Assembly: GCA_024635885.1 (NCBI GenBank)
Contig: JAGXIA010000121.1
Location: 1-12,634, forward strand
Length of the DNA stretch: 12,634 nucleotides
Source: Helicobacteraceae bacterium
GTDB taxonomy: Bacteria > Campylobacterota > Campylobacteria > Campylobacterales > Sulfurimonadaceae
Direction: 5' to 3'
Shown: positions 6,176 through 12,634 of the stretch, piece by piece
How the letters are laid out: every line of letters begins with the position of its first letter
How positions within the stretch are numbered: the first letter of the stretch is position 1
Position numbers and translations under genes: made by a program
Notes under the pieces: model-generated
The model's database searches: none
The model's input: only the letters and a program-made list of their open reading frames with translations
Told to the model about the DNA's origin: nothing

Positions 6176-6916
6176 ATGAATATAACAGCAAATATTATAA
6201 CTTTAAATGAAGAAAAAAATATAGAAAAAGTTATTAAATCAGTTCAAAAAGTTTGTGATGAAGTTCTTGTGATTGACTCTTTAAGTAGTGATAAAACTTG
6301 TGAGATAGCAGAATCTTTAGGGGCTACGGTAATCAAGCAGGCTTATCTTGGTGATGGTCCTCAAAAGGCTTTTGGCGCGCCGTTAGCTAAGAATGAGTGG
6401 ATACTAAGTATAGACGCTGATGAGAGATTAGATGTAAATGCTATAGAGGCTATAAAAAATATTGACTTAGAGAAAACTCCGTATGATGCCTTTTCATTTT
6501 CCAGAAAAACATATGTAGGCAAAGCGTTTATAAAACTTTGGTATCCAGATAGAGTTACGAGGCTTTATAAAAGAACAGCATGTGGATTCACAACCGCCGG
6601 CGGACATGCGAGGGTAGATACCAATAATGTTAAAGGACTTGAAGCAGATATGCTCCACTACTCTTATTCAGATTATGGTGAGATGATTAAAACAAGTCAT
6701 AAATTTATAACTCGTGGAGCCAATATAGCTCATGAAAAAGGGAAAAAAGCTTCAGCTTTTGACCCATTTTTACATGGAATAGGAGCTTTGTTTAAAGCGC
6801 TGATTTTGAAAGGCGGTGCTTTTCACGGTATCAATGGCTGGAATGTGGCTGTGATATCTGCTTTTAGTTCATACATGAAATATGCTTTGATGTTGGAGAT
6901 GCAAGAGAATGAATAA
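6176..6916 (+). CDS. Glycosyltransferase family 2, WaaE/KdtX/LgtF-like core transferase
   Basis: This is an inverting GT-A transferase resembling the LPS core beta-1,4-glucosyltransferases (WaaE/KdtX, LgtF). The family layout is clear: ANIITLNEEKNI (5-16), DEVLVIDSLSSDKT (28-41), GDGPQKAF (59-66), the nucleotide- and metal-binding WILSIDADERL (75-85) with D80 and D82 as the DxD, then WYPDRVTRLYKR (122-133), the acceptor-side block characteristic of this group. The length of 246 residues is typical. It probably adds glucose to the first heptose of the inner core at the cytoplasmic face of the inner membrane. It opens a four-gene plus-strand run, overlaps the next gene by eight bases, and starts immediately after a candidate -10. 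A one-mismatch copy of the GGCATGTGGA repeat lies within it. Confidence 0.87.
   Translation: MNITANIITLNEEKNIEKVIKSVQKVCDEVLVIDSLSSDKTCEIAESLGATVIKQAYLGDGPQKAFGAPLAKNEWILSIDADERLDVNAIEAIKNIDLEKTPYDAFSFSRKTYVGKAFIKLWYPDRVTRLYKRTACGFTTAGGHARVDTNNVKGLEADMLHYSYSDYGEMIKTSHKFITRGANIAHEKGKKASAFDPFLHGIGALFKALILKGGAFHGINGWNVAVISAFSSYMKYALMLEMQENE
6587..6596 (+). repeat. GGCATGTGGA-like repeat, one mismatch
   Basis: AGCATGTGGA differs from the repeat only at the first base. It lies in the GT2 gene and is read as part of ACGF, the same frame as copy 3. Confidence 0.55.
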
Positions 6917-8015
6917 GAAAACAGTTTTAGAGCTTTGCATGTCACCAGATTTGGGTGGGCTTGAGCTCTACATGATGAGAGCTGCAAAGGCTTTAAAAGA
7001 TGACTTTAACGTTGTAAGTATCATCAATGAAAATTCAAAACTAGAACAGTATTACGATGAAAATTATCAATATATAAAAATAAAAAAATCAAGTAATCTT
7101 TTTATGTTCGCTGCAGCTAGAGAATTAGCAAAAATTATTGATGCTCGGCATGTGGAAATAATCCATATGCATTGGACAAAAGATATCCCTTTTGTAGTCT
7201 TGGCAAAATTTCTCAGCAAATCAAAACCTAAAATAGTGCAAACCAGAAATATGACAATGACTAGGTTTAAAAATGATTTTTACCATAGATTGATGTATAA
7301 AAATATTGATTTAATGCTCCCTGTTACTTATCAGGTCAAAGAGCAGTTGGAAACTTTTATACCGGTAGATATCAGACCTAAGATTGAAGTTCTTTACATG
7401 GGATCAGATAAGCCGGAGATGCTTAGTGAAAAAGAAGTTCAAAGTCTTAAAACTGAACTTGGATTTCGTGATAATAGTTTTAATATAGGCATGGTTGGTC
7501 GAATTAATGAGGCAAAAGGACAACATCTGCTTATAAAAGCAGTTGATGTTTTAGTCAAAAAAGGACTCGATGTCAGCGCATATTTCGTAGGTAATGCTAT
7601 GCAAGAGTCTTATCTTGATGGGTTAAAACAAGATATCAGAAATAGAAATTTAGAAAATAACATCCATTTTTTAGGCTTTATGAAAAATCCTCACCACTTT
7701 TACCAGATATGTGATGCCGTTGTTTTAGCTTCTAAGAGAGAAACATTTGGCTTGGTACTTATAGAAGCTATGCAAGTTGGCACCGCTGTTATCGGTGCCA
7801 ACAGCGGTGGAGTTGTAGAGATAATTGACGATGGAGAAACAGGGCTTCTTTTTGAGAATCAAAATGCGCAGAGTTTAGCTGAGACTATAGATAAACTTAT
7901 AGTAAATCCAAAGATGCTTGAAACTATAGCAAATGCAGGTAGACAAAAATGTCAAAAGAAGTTCTCTAATGAGTTGCAATTTATGGAATTATCAAACATA
8001 TTAAAGGCTCTTTAG
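6909..8015 (+). CDS. Glycosyltransferase family 4
   Basis: This is a GT-B family 4 transferase of 368 residues. The acceptor domain begins with LCMSPDLGGLELYMMRAA (9-26). The donor domain has IGMVGRINEAKGQ (193-205) with R198 and K204 in the donor-phosphate positions, and the E-x7-E signature in ETFGLVLIE (E278, E286). It overlaps the upstream GT2 gene by eight bases and shares one base with the next gene, so all are likely translated from one message. It resembles the minus-strand GT4 gene at 10467-11567 in its N-terminus (C-x-S-P-x-x-GG-x-EL) and in a DFYHRLMY/DFFHKLVY block, suggesting an old duplication or two transferases of similar acceptor preference. One exact GGCATGTGGA copy lies in it, and the region around residues 289-300 contains competing inverted repeats. 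Specificity unknown. Confidence 0.88.
   Translation: MNKKTVLELCMSPDLGGLELYMMRAAKALKDDFNVVSIINENSKLEQYYDENYQYIKIKKSSNLFMFAAARELAKIIDARHVEIIHMHWTKDIPFVVLAKFLSKSKPKIVQTRNMTMTRFKNDFYHRLMYKNIDLMLPVTYQVKEQLETFIPVDIRPKIEVLYMGSDKPEMLSEKEVQSLKTELGFRDNSFNIGMVGRINEAKGQHLLIKAVDVLVKKGLDVSAYFVGNAMQESYLDGLKQDIRNRNLENNIHFLGFMKNPHHFYQICDAVVLASKRETFGLVLIEAMQVGTAVIGANSGGVVEIIDDGETGLLFENQNAQSLAETIDKLIVNPKMLETIANAGRQKCQKKFSNELQFMELSNILKAL
7147..7156 (+). repeat. GGCATGTGGA repeat, copy 7
   Basis: Exact copy on the plus strand in the GT4 gene, encoding part of RHVEI, with AATA after it. It is the last exact copy; none follows to the end of the window. Confidence 0.8.
7777..7809 (+). repeat. Two overlapping, mutually exclusive hairpins
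   Basis: A 9-bp stem pairs TTGGCACCG (7777-7785) with CGGTGCCAA (7793-7801) around a 7-base loop. A 10-bp stem pairs CACCGCTGTT (7781-7790) with AACAGCGGTG (7800-7809) around a 9-base loop. Both are perfect and share bases, so only one can form at a time. The segment is locally GC-rich and encodes VGTAVIGANSGG in the GT4 donor domain, so coding constraint may explain it. Confidence 0.6.
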
Positions 8016-8848
8016 TGAAAGTTAGTATAATCATACCAGTATATAAAGACTTAGTTGCTCTTGACCTTATCCTTCAGTCTTTGAGTGAACAAAGTTATAA
8101 AGACATAGAAGTCATAATAGCAGAAGACGATAATGCAGATGATACAAAAGAATTTCTTAAAAAATATACTCATCTAAATTTAATACATGTTTTCCACGAA
8201 AACTTAGGAAATAGAAAAACTATTATACAAAATAAAGCCGTTTTAAAATCAAGTGGTGAGTATCTTATTTTTATAGATGGAGATGTTATTCCGTATCGGG
8301 ATTTTATAAAAAACCAACTATTAATAGCTGAAAAAAAAGTAGTACTATCCGGACGACGAGTTAACTTAAATAATAAAATAAGTACAAAGCTCCGTAAAGG
8401 AAAAATAAAAGCTTTAACTATAGAAAAGTTTTATCCATTGTTCTCATTATACTTTATGTTTGATAGAAATGTTCGTTATGAACAAGGCTTTATCCTCAAT
8501 CCTGAAGGATTTATATATAAGACATTTATAAAAAATAGAATACGAAACAGTGAAATTATAGGTTGTAATTTTTCGTGTTATAAAGAAGACTTTATTGCTA
8601 TAAATGGATTTGATGAATCATATGCTGAGTCTAGAATTGGTGATGATATAGACTTGACTTGGCGTTTTAAAGCAGCTAATTATAAACTGAAATCAAGTAA
8701 AAATCTAGCTAATGTATTTCATCTTCATCATTCAAAAATTTCTATATCTAAAGATTGGACTAAAGAGAGAGCATTGTTAAACTATAATAAAGATAGGAAT
8801 CTGTTTATCTGTGAAGATGGGCTGAGTAAATATAACGAACAAGGGTAA
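8015..8848 (+). CDS. Glycosyltransferase family 2 with galactosyltransferase-like C-terminal block
   Basis: This GT-A transferase of 277 residues has VSIIIPVYKD (3-12), VIIAEDDNADDT (33-44), and the DxD as FIDGD (86-90). A C-terminal block GCNFSCYKEDF (183-193), NGFDESY (197-203), GDDIDLTWRF (209-218) and HLHH (236-239) matches the domain often attached to polysaccharide-type GT2 enzymes, where the G-(E/D)-D-x-D-L part supplies the catalytic base. The start is GTG at 8015, sharing one base with the TAG of the previous gene, with AAAGG about nine bases upstream. It lies in the third position of the plus-strand run. GC is lower than in the preceding two genes and it holds no GGCATGTGGA repeat, which fits a more recently acquired gene. 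Sugar and linkage unknown. Confidence 0.87.
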   Translation: MKVSIIIPVYKDLVALDLILQSLSEQSYKDIEVIIAEDDNADDTKEFLKKYTHLNLIHVFHENLGNRKTIIQNKAVLKSSGEYLIFIDGDVIPYRDFIKNQLLIAEKKVVLSGRRVNLNNKISTKLRKGKIKALTIEKFYPLFSLYFMFDRNVRYEQGFILNPEGFIYKTFIKNRIRNSEIIGCNFSCYKEDFIAINGFDESYAESRIGDDIDLTWRFKAANYKLKSSKNLANVFHLHHSKISISKDWTKERALLNYNKDRNLFICEDGLSKYNEQG

Positions 8849-8854
8849 TTTTAA

Positions 8855-9757
8855 ATGAATCGTGAGAATCTTAAATTAAGCGTAACTGTAATTACATATA
8901 ATCAAGAAATTTTTATTGAAGAAACATTAAATAGTATCGTTAACCAAAAATTAGATGTACCTTTTGAAGTAGTTATTGGTGACGATGCTTCTACGGATAG
9001 AACGCCAGAGATTATTAAAAAGTATGCAGATAAGTATCCAAATCTAATAAAACCTGTTTTTAGAACAACAAACTTGGGCCATACTGGAAATTATATTGAA
9101 ACTACAAGGATGGCAATAGGTGAATATATTGCCCATTTAGATGGTGATGATTTAATGCTGGCGGGTAAATTACAAAAACAAGTTGACTTTTTAGATAAAC
9201 ATCCAGAATGTAGTATGGTGCATCATCTTGTTAATTTTATTGACAAAGAGGGTACTCTAATAAGTAAAGCAAAAGCTAGAAAAGGAACAGTTGGCACAAT
9301 TAATAATATCATTATACGAAATCATATTGTTAATAGTTCTAATATGTACCGAAGTTCTAGTTTAGATGAACATTTTTACAATATTCCTCATTCTTTAATG
9401 TTGCATGATAAATTGGCTCATATGATAAAGACTCAGTATGGAAGAGTGTGCCAGATTCCAGAGCATTTGGGTAGTTATCGTGTATATGCTGAATCTATTT
9501 TTAAAAGCGGACCTTCTGCTAAGCTTTTTAAAGCACAGTTATACACTGTAGACTATGCAAAATATTTAAAAGGTAGTTCAAAAAGTGCTATTAGAAAAGG
9601 TAAAAGTATTCTTTATCTTGCACGAGTTCGCGAACATTATAAAAAGAAGAATTACACACGTGCTAAATATTATTTAAGGCTTGCTAGAGATTTAGTTCCT
9701 TATTCTTATGACGCATGTCGGTTTGGAATTAAACTATGGATTAAAGGCTTAGTCTAA
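8855..9757 (+). CDS. Glycosyltransferase family 2
   Basis: This 300-residue GT-A transferase has VTVITYNQEIFIEETLNSI (10-28), VVIGDDASTDRT (39-50), and the DxD as AHLDGDD (93-99), with D96 and D98 the likely metal and nucleotide ligands. The N-terminus is typical of polysaccharide GT2 enzymes of the kind that act on bacterial surface glycans; the basic tail with KKKNYTRAKYYLRLAR (258-273) may contact the membrane. AAGGG (8841-8845) precedes ATG 8855, and six bases separate it from the previous stop. It is the last gene of the plus-strand run and ends eight bases before the opposing methyltransferase stop. GC is low and no GGCATGTGGA repeat is present. Specificity cannot be read. Confidence 0.87.
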   Translation: MNRENLKLSVTVITYNQEIFIEETLNSIVNQKLDVPFEVVIGDDASTDRTPEIIKKYADKYPNLIKPVFRTTNLGHTGNYIETTRMAIGEYIAHLDGDDLMLAGKLQKQVDFLDKHPECSMVHHLVNFIDKEGTLISKAKARKGTVGTINNIIIRNHIVNSSNMYRSSSLDEHFYNIPHSLMLHDKLAHMIKTQYGRVCQIPEHLGSYRVYAESIFKSGPSAKLFKAQLYTVDYAKYLKGSSKSAIRKGKSILYLARVREHYKKKNYTRAKYYLRLARDLVPYSYDACRFGIKLWIKGLV

Positions 9758-9765
9758 ATAGAATA

Positions 9766-10434
9766 TCATATATCCTTTGGTGATGCTACTACAAAATATC
9801 GAACAGTCACAAATTCTTCAAAAAATATTTGTAAGAATAATTTAAAAAGTCTAAATCTTTTTGTATATCTCATTGCTAAGCCTCGATTGCTGCTGAGTAT
9901 TTTTATAATATTAAGACCTTCATTTTCAAAAAGATCTATTATATTTTTTTTACAAAAGAATCTTAAGTGAGTTCTATCGAGGATACCGGAATCTTCATAT
10001 CTGAAATCACCTTGAAAAAATATTTTCTTCATTGTCTTGAATTCGCGGATATTTGGGATACTTGCAATAATCACACCATTGGGTTTTAAATATTTTTTTA
10101 GTAGTTGCAAAGTTTTATATGGATTTACTAAATGTTCTAAGACATCACCACATATAATAACATCAAATTGTGAATTTTCAAAAGGCAGAGTTATCGTCTC
10201 AATATTTCCAATAATAAAATCTGAAAAAATTTCACTGTCTTGATTGGATTTTTTTATTTCACATAGTTCTACCCCATATACATTATTAGCAAAAGAATTC
10301 TCTTTTGCATATAATAATGTATCTCCAGCTCCAGCCCCTATTTCAAGAAGGTTTCCATTTCTGTTACTTAATGGGATTAAGTCCAAAAGTTCTTTTCTTG
10401 GCAATTGTTGATAAATATATTCTTCTGTATTCAT
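9766..10434 (-). CDS. SAM-dependent methyltransferase, class I
   Basis: This 222-residue protein has the class I methyltransferase fold: motif I LLEIGAGAG (29-37) binds S-adenosylmethionine, VYGVEL (52-57) is the acidic end of strand 2, DVIICGDVLEHL (91-102) is the motif typical of small-molecule and sugar methyltransferases, and NGVIIASIPNI (119-129) follows. DRTHLRFF (153-160) is common in methyltransferases found in polysaccharide clusters. It probably methylates a sugar or glycan end rather than a nucleic acid, but that rests on context. AAGGAA precedes ATG 10434 by about seven bases. It is the third gene of a minus-strand run, 32 bases after the GT4 gene; that short gap has only a weak -10-like sequence (TATTAA), so it is most likely carried on the upstream message. 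Confidence 0.83.
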   Translation of the reverse strand: MNTEEYIYQQLPRKELLDLIPLSNRNGNLLEIGAGAGDTLLYAKENSFANNVYGVELCEIKKSNQDSEIFSDFIIGNIETITLPFENSQFDVIICGDVLEHLVNPYKTLQLLKKYLKPNGVIIASIPNIREFKTMKKIFFQGDFRYEDSGILDRTHLRFFCKKNIIDLFENEGLNIIKILSSNRGLAMRYTKRFRLFKLFLQIFFEEFVTVRYFVVASPKDI

Positions 10435-10466
10435 TAGGGGTTCCTTGTTGTTATTAATACATGAAC

Positions 10467-11567
10467 TTAATTGAGTAGTTCTAAATACTCTTTAGCTTCT
10501 CTCTCTGGAGAAAAAGTTAATTTCGCTTTTTCAATATTTTCATTTGCAAGTAATATTTCATTTTCAAGATTATTTACTATATATGAAAGTTTATCTCTTA
10601 ATCTGTCTACTGAAGCATCCTTAACTAAATGAATATGAAAACCCATCTCTTTAAAGTTTGTGATGGCTGTATTATCAAAAGATAAAATTATTATTCCATG
10701 AGCAATGGCTTCCATCATCACATTCCCAAATCCTTCACCTTTGGTCGGAAATATAAAAATATCGTGTTTAGAATACTCGTCATATATATTATTTGTAAAT
10801 CCACATCGATGGAAAGAGTCTTTATATTCTAAAGTATTTATGAAATTTTCAAACTCATTCTTATATTTATCAGACATGCCGCCATAGCTATCTAGATTAA
10901 AGTCTATGTTGTTTTTATATAGAATATCACAAGCAAGTAATGCTTCTTTTAAACCCTTTCCCTGGGTAACTCTTCCTACATGTAAAAGTTGAAGTTTCTC
11001 ATTTGATTCTTTTTTGTTTGTTGAACACTCTTTTGGCATAGAGGGAATAATTGTAGTGAGTTGCGTTTTTTTGCCAAAAGGCACGATGTAAGAAACATTT
11101 TTTGCCAAATGATTTGAAATTGCTACGTGAAATGCTATATTTGAGTATACAAGTTTATGAAAAAAGTCTTTTTTAGGATTTGATTTAGTTGTTCCGTGTC
11201 TAACTATTAGGTTTATGTTTAAGCCTAAAAAAGCAAAATAGAGTGATTTGAGTTCAGAAGCACCGACGAATATAACGTTTTTTATATGGTTCTGCTTTAT
11301 TATTTGTCTAGTTTTAAAAATGATAGATGGACTCAGGTTGGAGCTAAAAGAGATAGTTTCAAATTTGAGATGGCTATAATCAGGATTCATAAGACATTGT
11401 TTATGTATAAACTTGTTTTCTTGCATAATCAAAGTTACATCAATATACTCATTAAGTGTTTTAGCCAGCTTAATAGTAGCTAGTTCCATTCCACCACTAT
11501 TTGGTGACAGACAAATTACAGCAGTTGGGGCTTTTTCATACATATGTTTTTTATCTTGTGAATTCAA
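10467..11567 (-). CDS. Glycosyltransferase family 4
   Basis: This GT-B family 4 transferase has the N-terminal CLSPNSGGMELATIKLAK (19-36), LLHVGRVTQGKG (194-205) with R199 and K204, and the E-x7-E signature in EGFGNVMME (E278, E286). It resembles the plus-strand GT4 at 6909-8015 in layout and in several blocks, so the two are probably related copies on opposite strands. The start is uncertain. TTG 11567 gives 366 residues and begins two bases after the dehydrogenase stop. ATG 11543 (residue 9) gives 358 residues. Neither has a strong ribosome site; GGA lies about eleven bases before the TTG. Translation coupled to the dehydrogenase would favour the TTG. It contains no GGCATGTGGA repeat. Sugar and acceptor unknown. 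Confidence 0.87.
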   Translation of the reverse strand: MNSQDKKHMYEKAPTAVICLSPNSGGMELATIKLAKTLNEYIDVTLIMQENKFIHKQCLMNPDYSHLKFETISFSSNLSPSIIFKTRQIIKQNHIKNVIFVGASELKSLYFAFLGLNINLIVRHGTTKSNPKKDFFHKLVYSNIAFHVAISNHLAKNVSYIVPFGKKTQLTTIIPSMPKECSTNKKESNEKLQLLHVGRVTQGKGLKEALLACDILYKNNIDFNLDSYGGMSDKYKNEFENFINTLEYKDSFHRCGFTNNIYDEYSKHDIFIFPTKGEGFGNVMMEAIAHGIIILSFDNTAITNFKEMGFHIHLVKDASVDRLRDKLSYIVNNLENEILLANENIEKAKLTFSPEREAKEYLELLN

Positions 11568-11569
11568 AT

Positions 11570-12634
11570 CTATAATTTTCCATCACTATTTTTTAGGACA
11601 GATTTAATATCATAAATAACACAATTAGATGTGTTCGTTAAATCTAATTCTTTAAATTCTCTATGTGCTACTGCAAGTATAATCGCGTCATAAGTGTCTA
11701 AGTTGATTTCTTCAAAATTTTTAGTTGTAAGGTTATACTCGTCTTGCAATTCTTTATTATTAACCCATGGATCATGTATATCTACCTTACAACCAAACTC
11801 TTTAAGTTCATTTATAACATCGACCACTCTGGTATTTCTTATATCAGTACAGTTCTCTTTAAAAGTAATACCAAGAACCAGTATTTTAGATCCTTCTATT
11901 TTGTGCCCTTTTTTAATCATGAGCTTAATAACTTGGTTAGCAACGTAGATTCCCATATTATCATTTAATCTGCGTCCTGCAAGAATAATTTCGGGGTTGT
12001 ATCCAACTTCTTGAGCTTTATGAGTTAAATAATAAGGATCAACACCAATGCAGTGTCCACCTACAAGACCAGGTCGAAATGGCAGAAAATTCCATTTTGT
12101 GCTTGCCGCATCTAAGACAGCATTTGTATCAATACCAAGTTTGTTAAAAATGATAGCAAGCTCATTTACAAAAGCAACATTTATATCGCGCTGTGAGTTC
12201 TCAATTACTTTCGCTGCTTCTGCAACTTTTATAGAGGGAGCCATGTGCGTGCCAGCAGTAATAATACTTTTATATAAATTATCAACTACTAGAGCTATTT
12301 CAGGTGTTGAACCCGAAGTTACTTTTAAAATATTTGTAACAGTATGCGTCTTGTCACCAGGATTGATTCTCTCAGGTGAGTACCCGCAGAAGAAATCTTT
12401 GTTAAATTTTAAGCCAGATACTTTTTCCAAGATTGGAACACAGTCCTCTTCCGTGGCACCAGGATAAACAGTTGACTCATAGATTACAATATCATCTTTT
12501 TTAAGTATTCTTCCTATAGTCTCACTCGCTTTGATTAGAGGAGTTAAGTCTGGTCTTTTATTTTTATCTATAGGAGTAGGAACCGTAACTATATATATAT
12601 TGCAGTCTTTTATATCTTCGGCATTTAAACTAAA
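11570..12634 (-). CDS. tviB: UDP-N-acetylhexosamine 6-dehydrogenase, TviB/WbpO type (partial)
   Basis: The gene runs open to the right edge and lacks its N-terminus (about 70-80 residues including the Rossmann GxGxxG); 354 residues are visible. An internal TTG at 12430 is not the start, because the frame continues upstream with VTVPTPIDKNKRPDLTPL and YESTVYPGATEEDCVP, both typical of this family. The core includes GYSPERINPGD, SGSTPE, and VAEAAKVIENSQRDINVAF with K142 and N146 of the visible part in the catalytic helix. FRPGLVGGHCIGVDPYYL carries the catalytic cysteine (codon 12052-12050), and GITFKENCTDIRNTR starts the UDP-binding domain. It oxidises UDP-GlcNAc or UDP-GalNAc to the uronic acid with two NAD+. 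It leads a minus-strand run with the GT4 and methyltransferase genes. The choice between GlcNAc and GalNAc substrate is not settled by the sequence. Confidence 0.9.
   Translation of the reverse strand, partial: FSLNAEDIKDCNIYIVTVPTPIDKNKRPDLTPLIKASETIGRILKKDDIVIYESTVYPGATEEDCVPILEKVSGLKFNKDFFCGYSPERINPGDKTHTVTNILKVTSGSTPEIALVVDNLYKSIITAGTHMAPSIKVAEAAKVIENSQRDINVAFVNELAIIFNKLGIDTNAVLDAASTKWNFLPFRPGLVGGHCIGVDPYYLTHKAQEVGYNPEIILAGRRLNDNMGIYVANQVIKLMIKKGHKIEGSKILVLGITFKENCTDIRNTRVVDVINELKEFGCKVDIHDPWVNNKELQDEYNLTTKNFEEINLDTYDAIILAVAHREFKELDLTNTSNCVIYDIKSVLKNSDGKL

Noticed and set aside
9745..9780. AAAGG/CCTTT inverted pair across the GT2-methyltransferase junction as a terminator.
   Set aside because: Five base pairs with a loop of over 20 bases is not a credible terminator.
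12428..12430. TTG as the start of the right-edge dehydrogenase, giving a 286-residue protein.
   Set aside because: The frame stays open to the window end and encodes clearly conserved family sequence upstream, so this codon is internal and the gene is simply cut by the edge.
12048..12467. A 139-codon plus-strand open frame.
   Set aside because: It lies antisense to the conserved dehydrogenase core and resembles no known protein; it is a shadow of the real gene.

Overview
The window is a gene-dense, AT-rich stretch of surface-glycan (lipopolysaccharide core and/or polysaccharide) genes from a Gram-negative bacterium. The proteins fit a Campylobacterota-type organism (Sulfurimonas/Arcobacter/Campylobacter relatives): low GC, a small ATP-dependent DNA ligase with a signal peptide, an LPS-kinase-like protein, and promoters that look like extended -10 elements without a clear -35. 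The taxon is inferred from protein style, not from a marker gene. There are 13 protein-coding genes (two cut by the window edges), no RNA genes, no insertion sequences, no CRISPR, and no gene-free gap longer than about 60 bases.

Layout. Plus strand 3-1917: the end of a UDP-glucose 6-dehydrogenase, a periplasmic-type ATP-dependent DNA ligase (LigE class) and a family 9 (heptosyltransferase-like) glycosyltransferase, tightly coupled. Minus strand 1918-2661: an LPS-kinase-like protein, abutting the previous gene end to end. A bidirectional promoter with overlapping -10 elements (2685-2697) serves this kinase and the plus-strand pair 2719-4808 (GT4 glycosyltransferase and an NAD-dependent sugar epimerase). 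Minus strand 4811-6121: a membrane-anchored PIG-L deacetylase. A second divergent promoter region (6141-6169) separates it from a plus-strand run of four glycosyltransferases (GT2, GT4, GT2, GT2; 6176-9757). Minus strand 9766-12634: a nucleotide-sugar dehydrogenase of the TviB/WbpO type, a GT4 glycosyltransferase and a SAM methyltransferase, in that transcription order.

How they fit together: the two dehydrogenases and the epimerase would supply UDP-uronic acids and epimerised sugars; six or seven glycosyltransferases would build a core/outer oligosaccharide; the kinase, deacetylase and methyltransferase would decorate it. The exact glycan cannot be read from sequence.

The most striking signal is not a gene. 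The 10-mer GGCATGTGGA occurs seven times exactly (both strands) plus one single-mismatch copy, where well under 0.1 copy is expected. The copies lie in different genes and different reading frames, so a protein motif does not explain them. Six of the seven fall in 478-2494, and the motif is absent from the genes that look most like accessory cargo. This resembles the DNA uptake sequences of naturally competent bacteria, and two copies sit inside the LigE-type ligase, a family associated with competent Gram-negatives.
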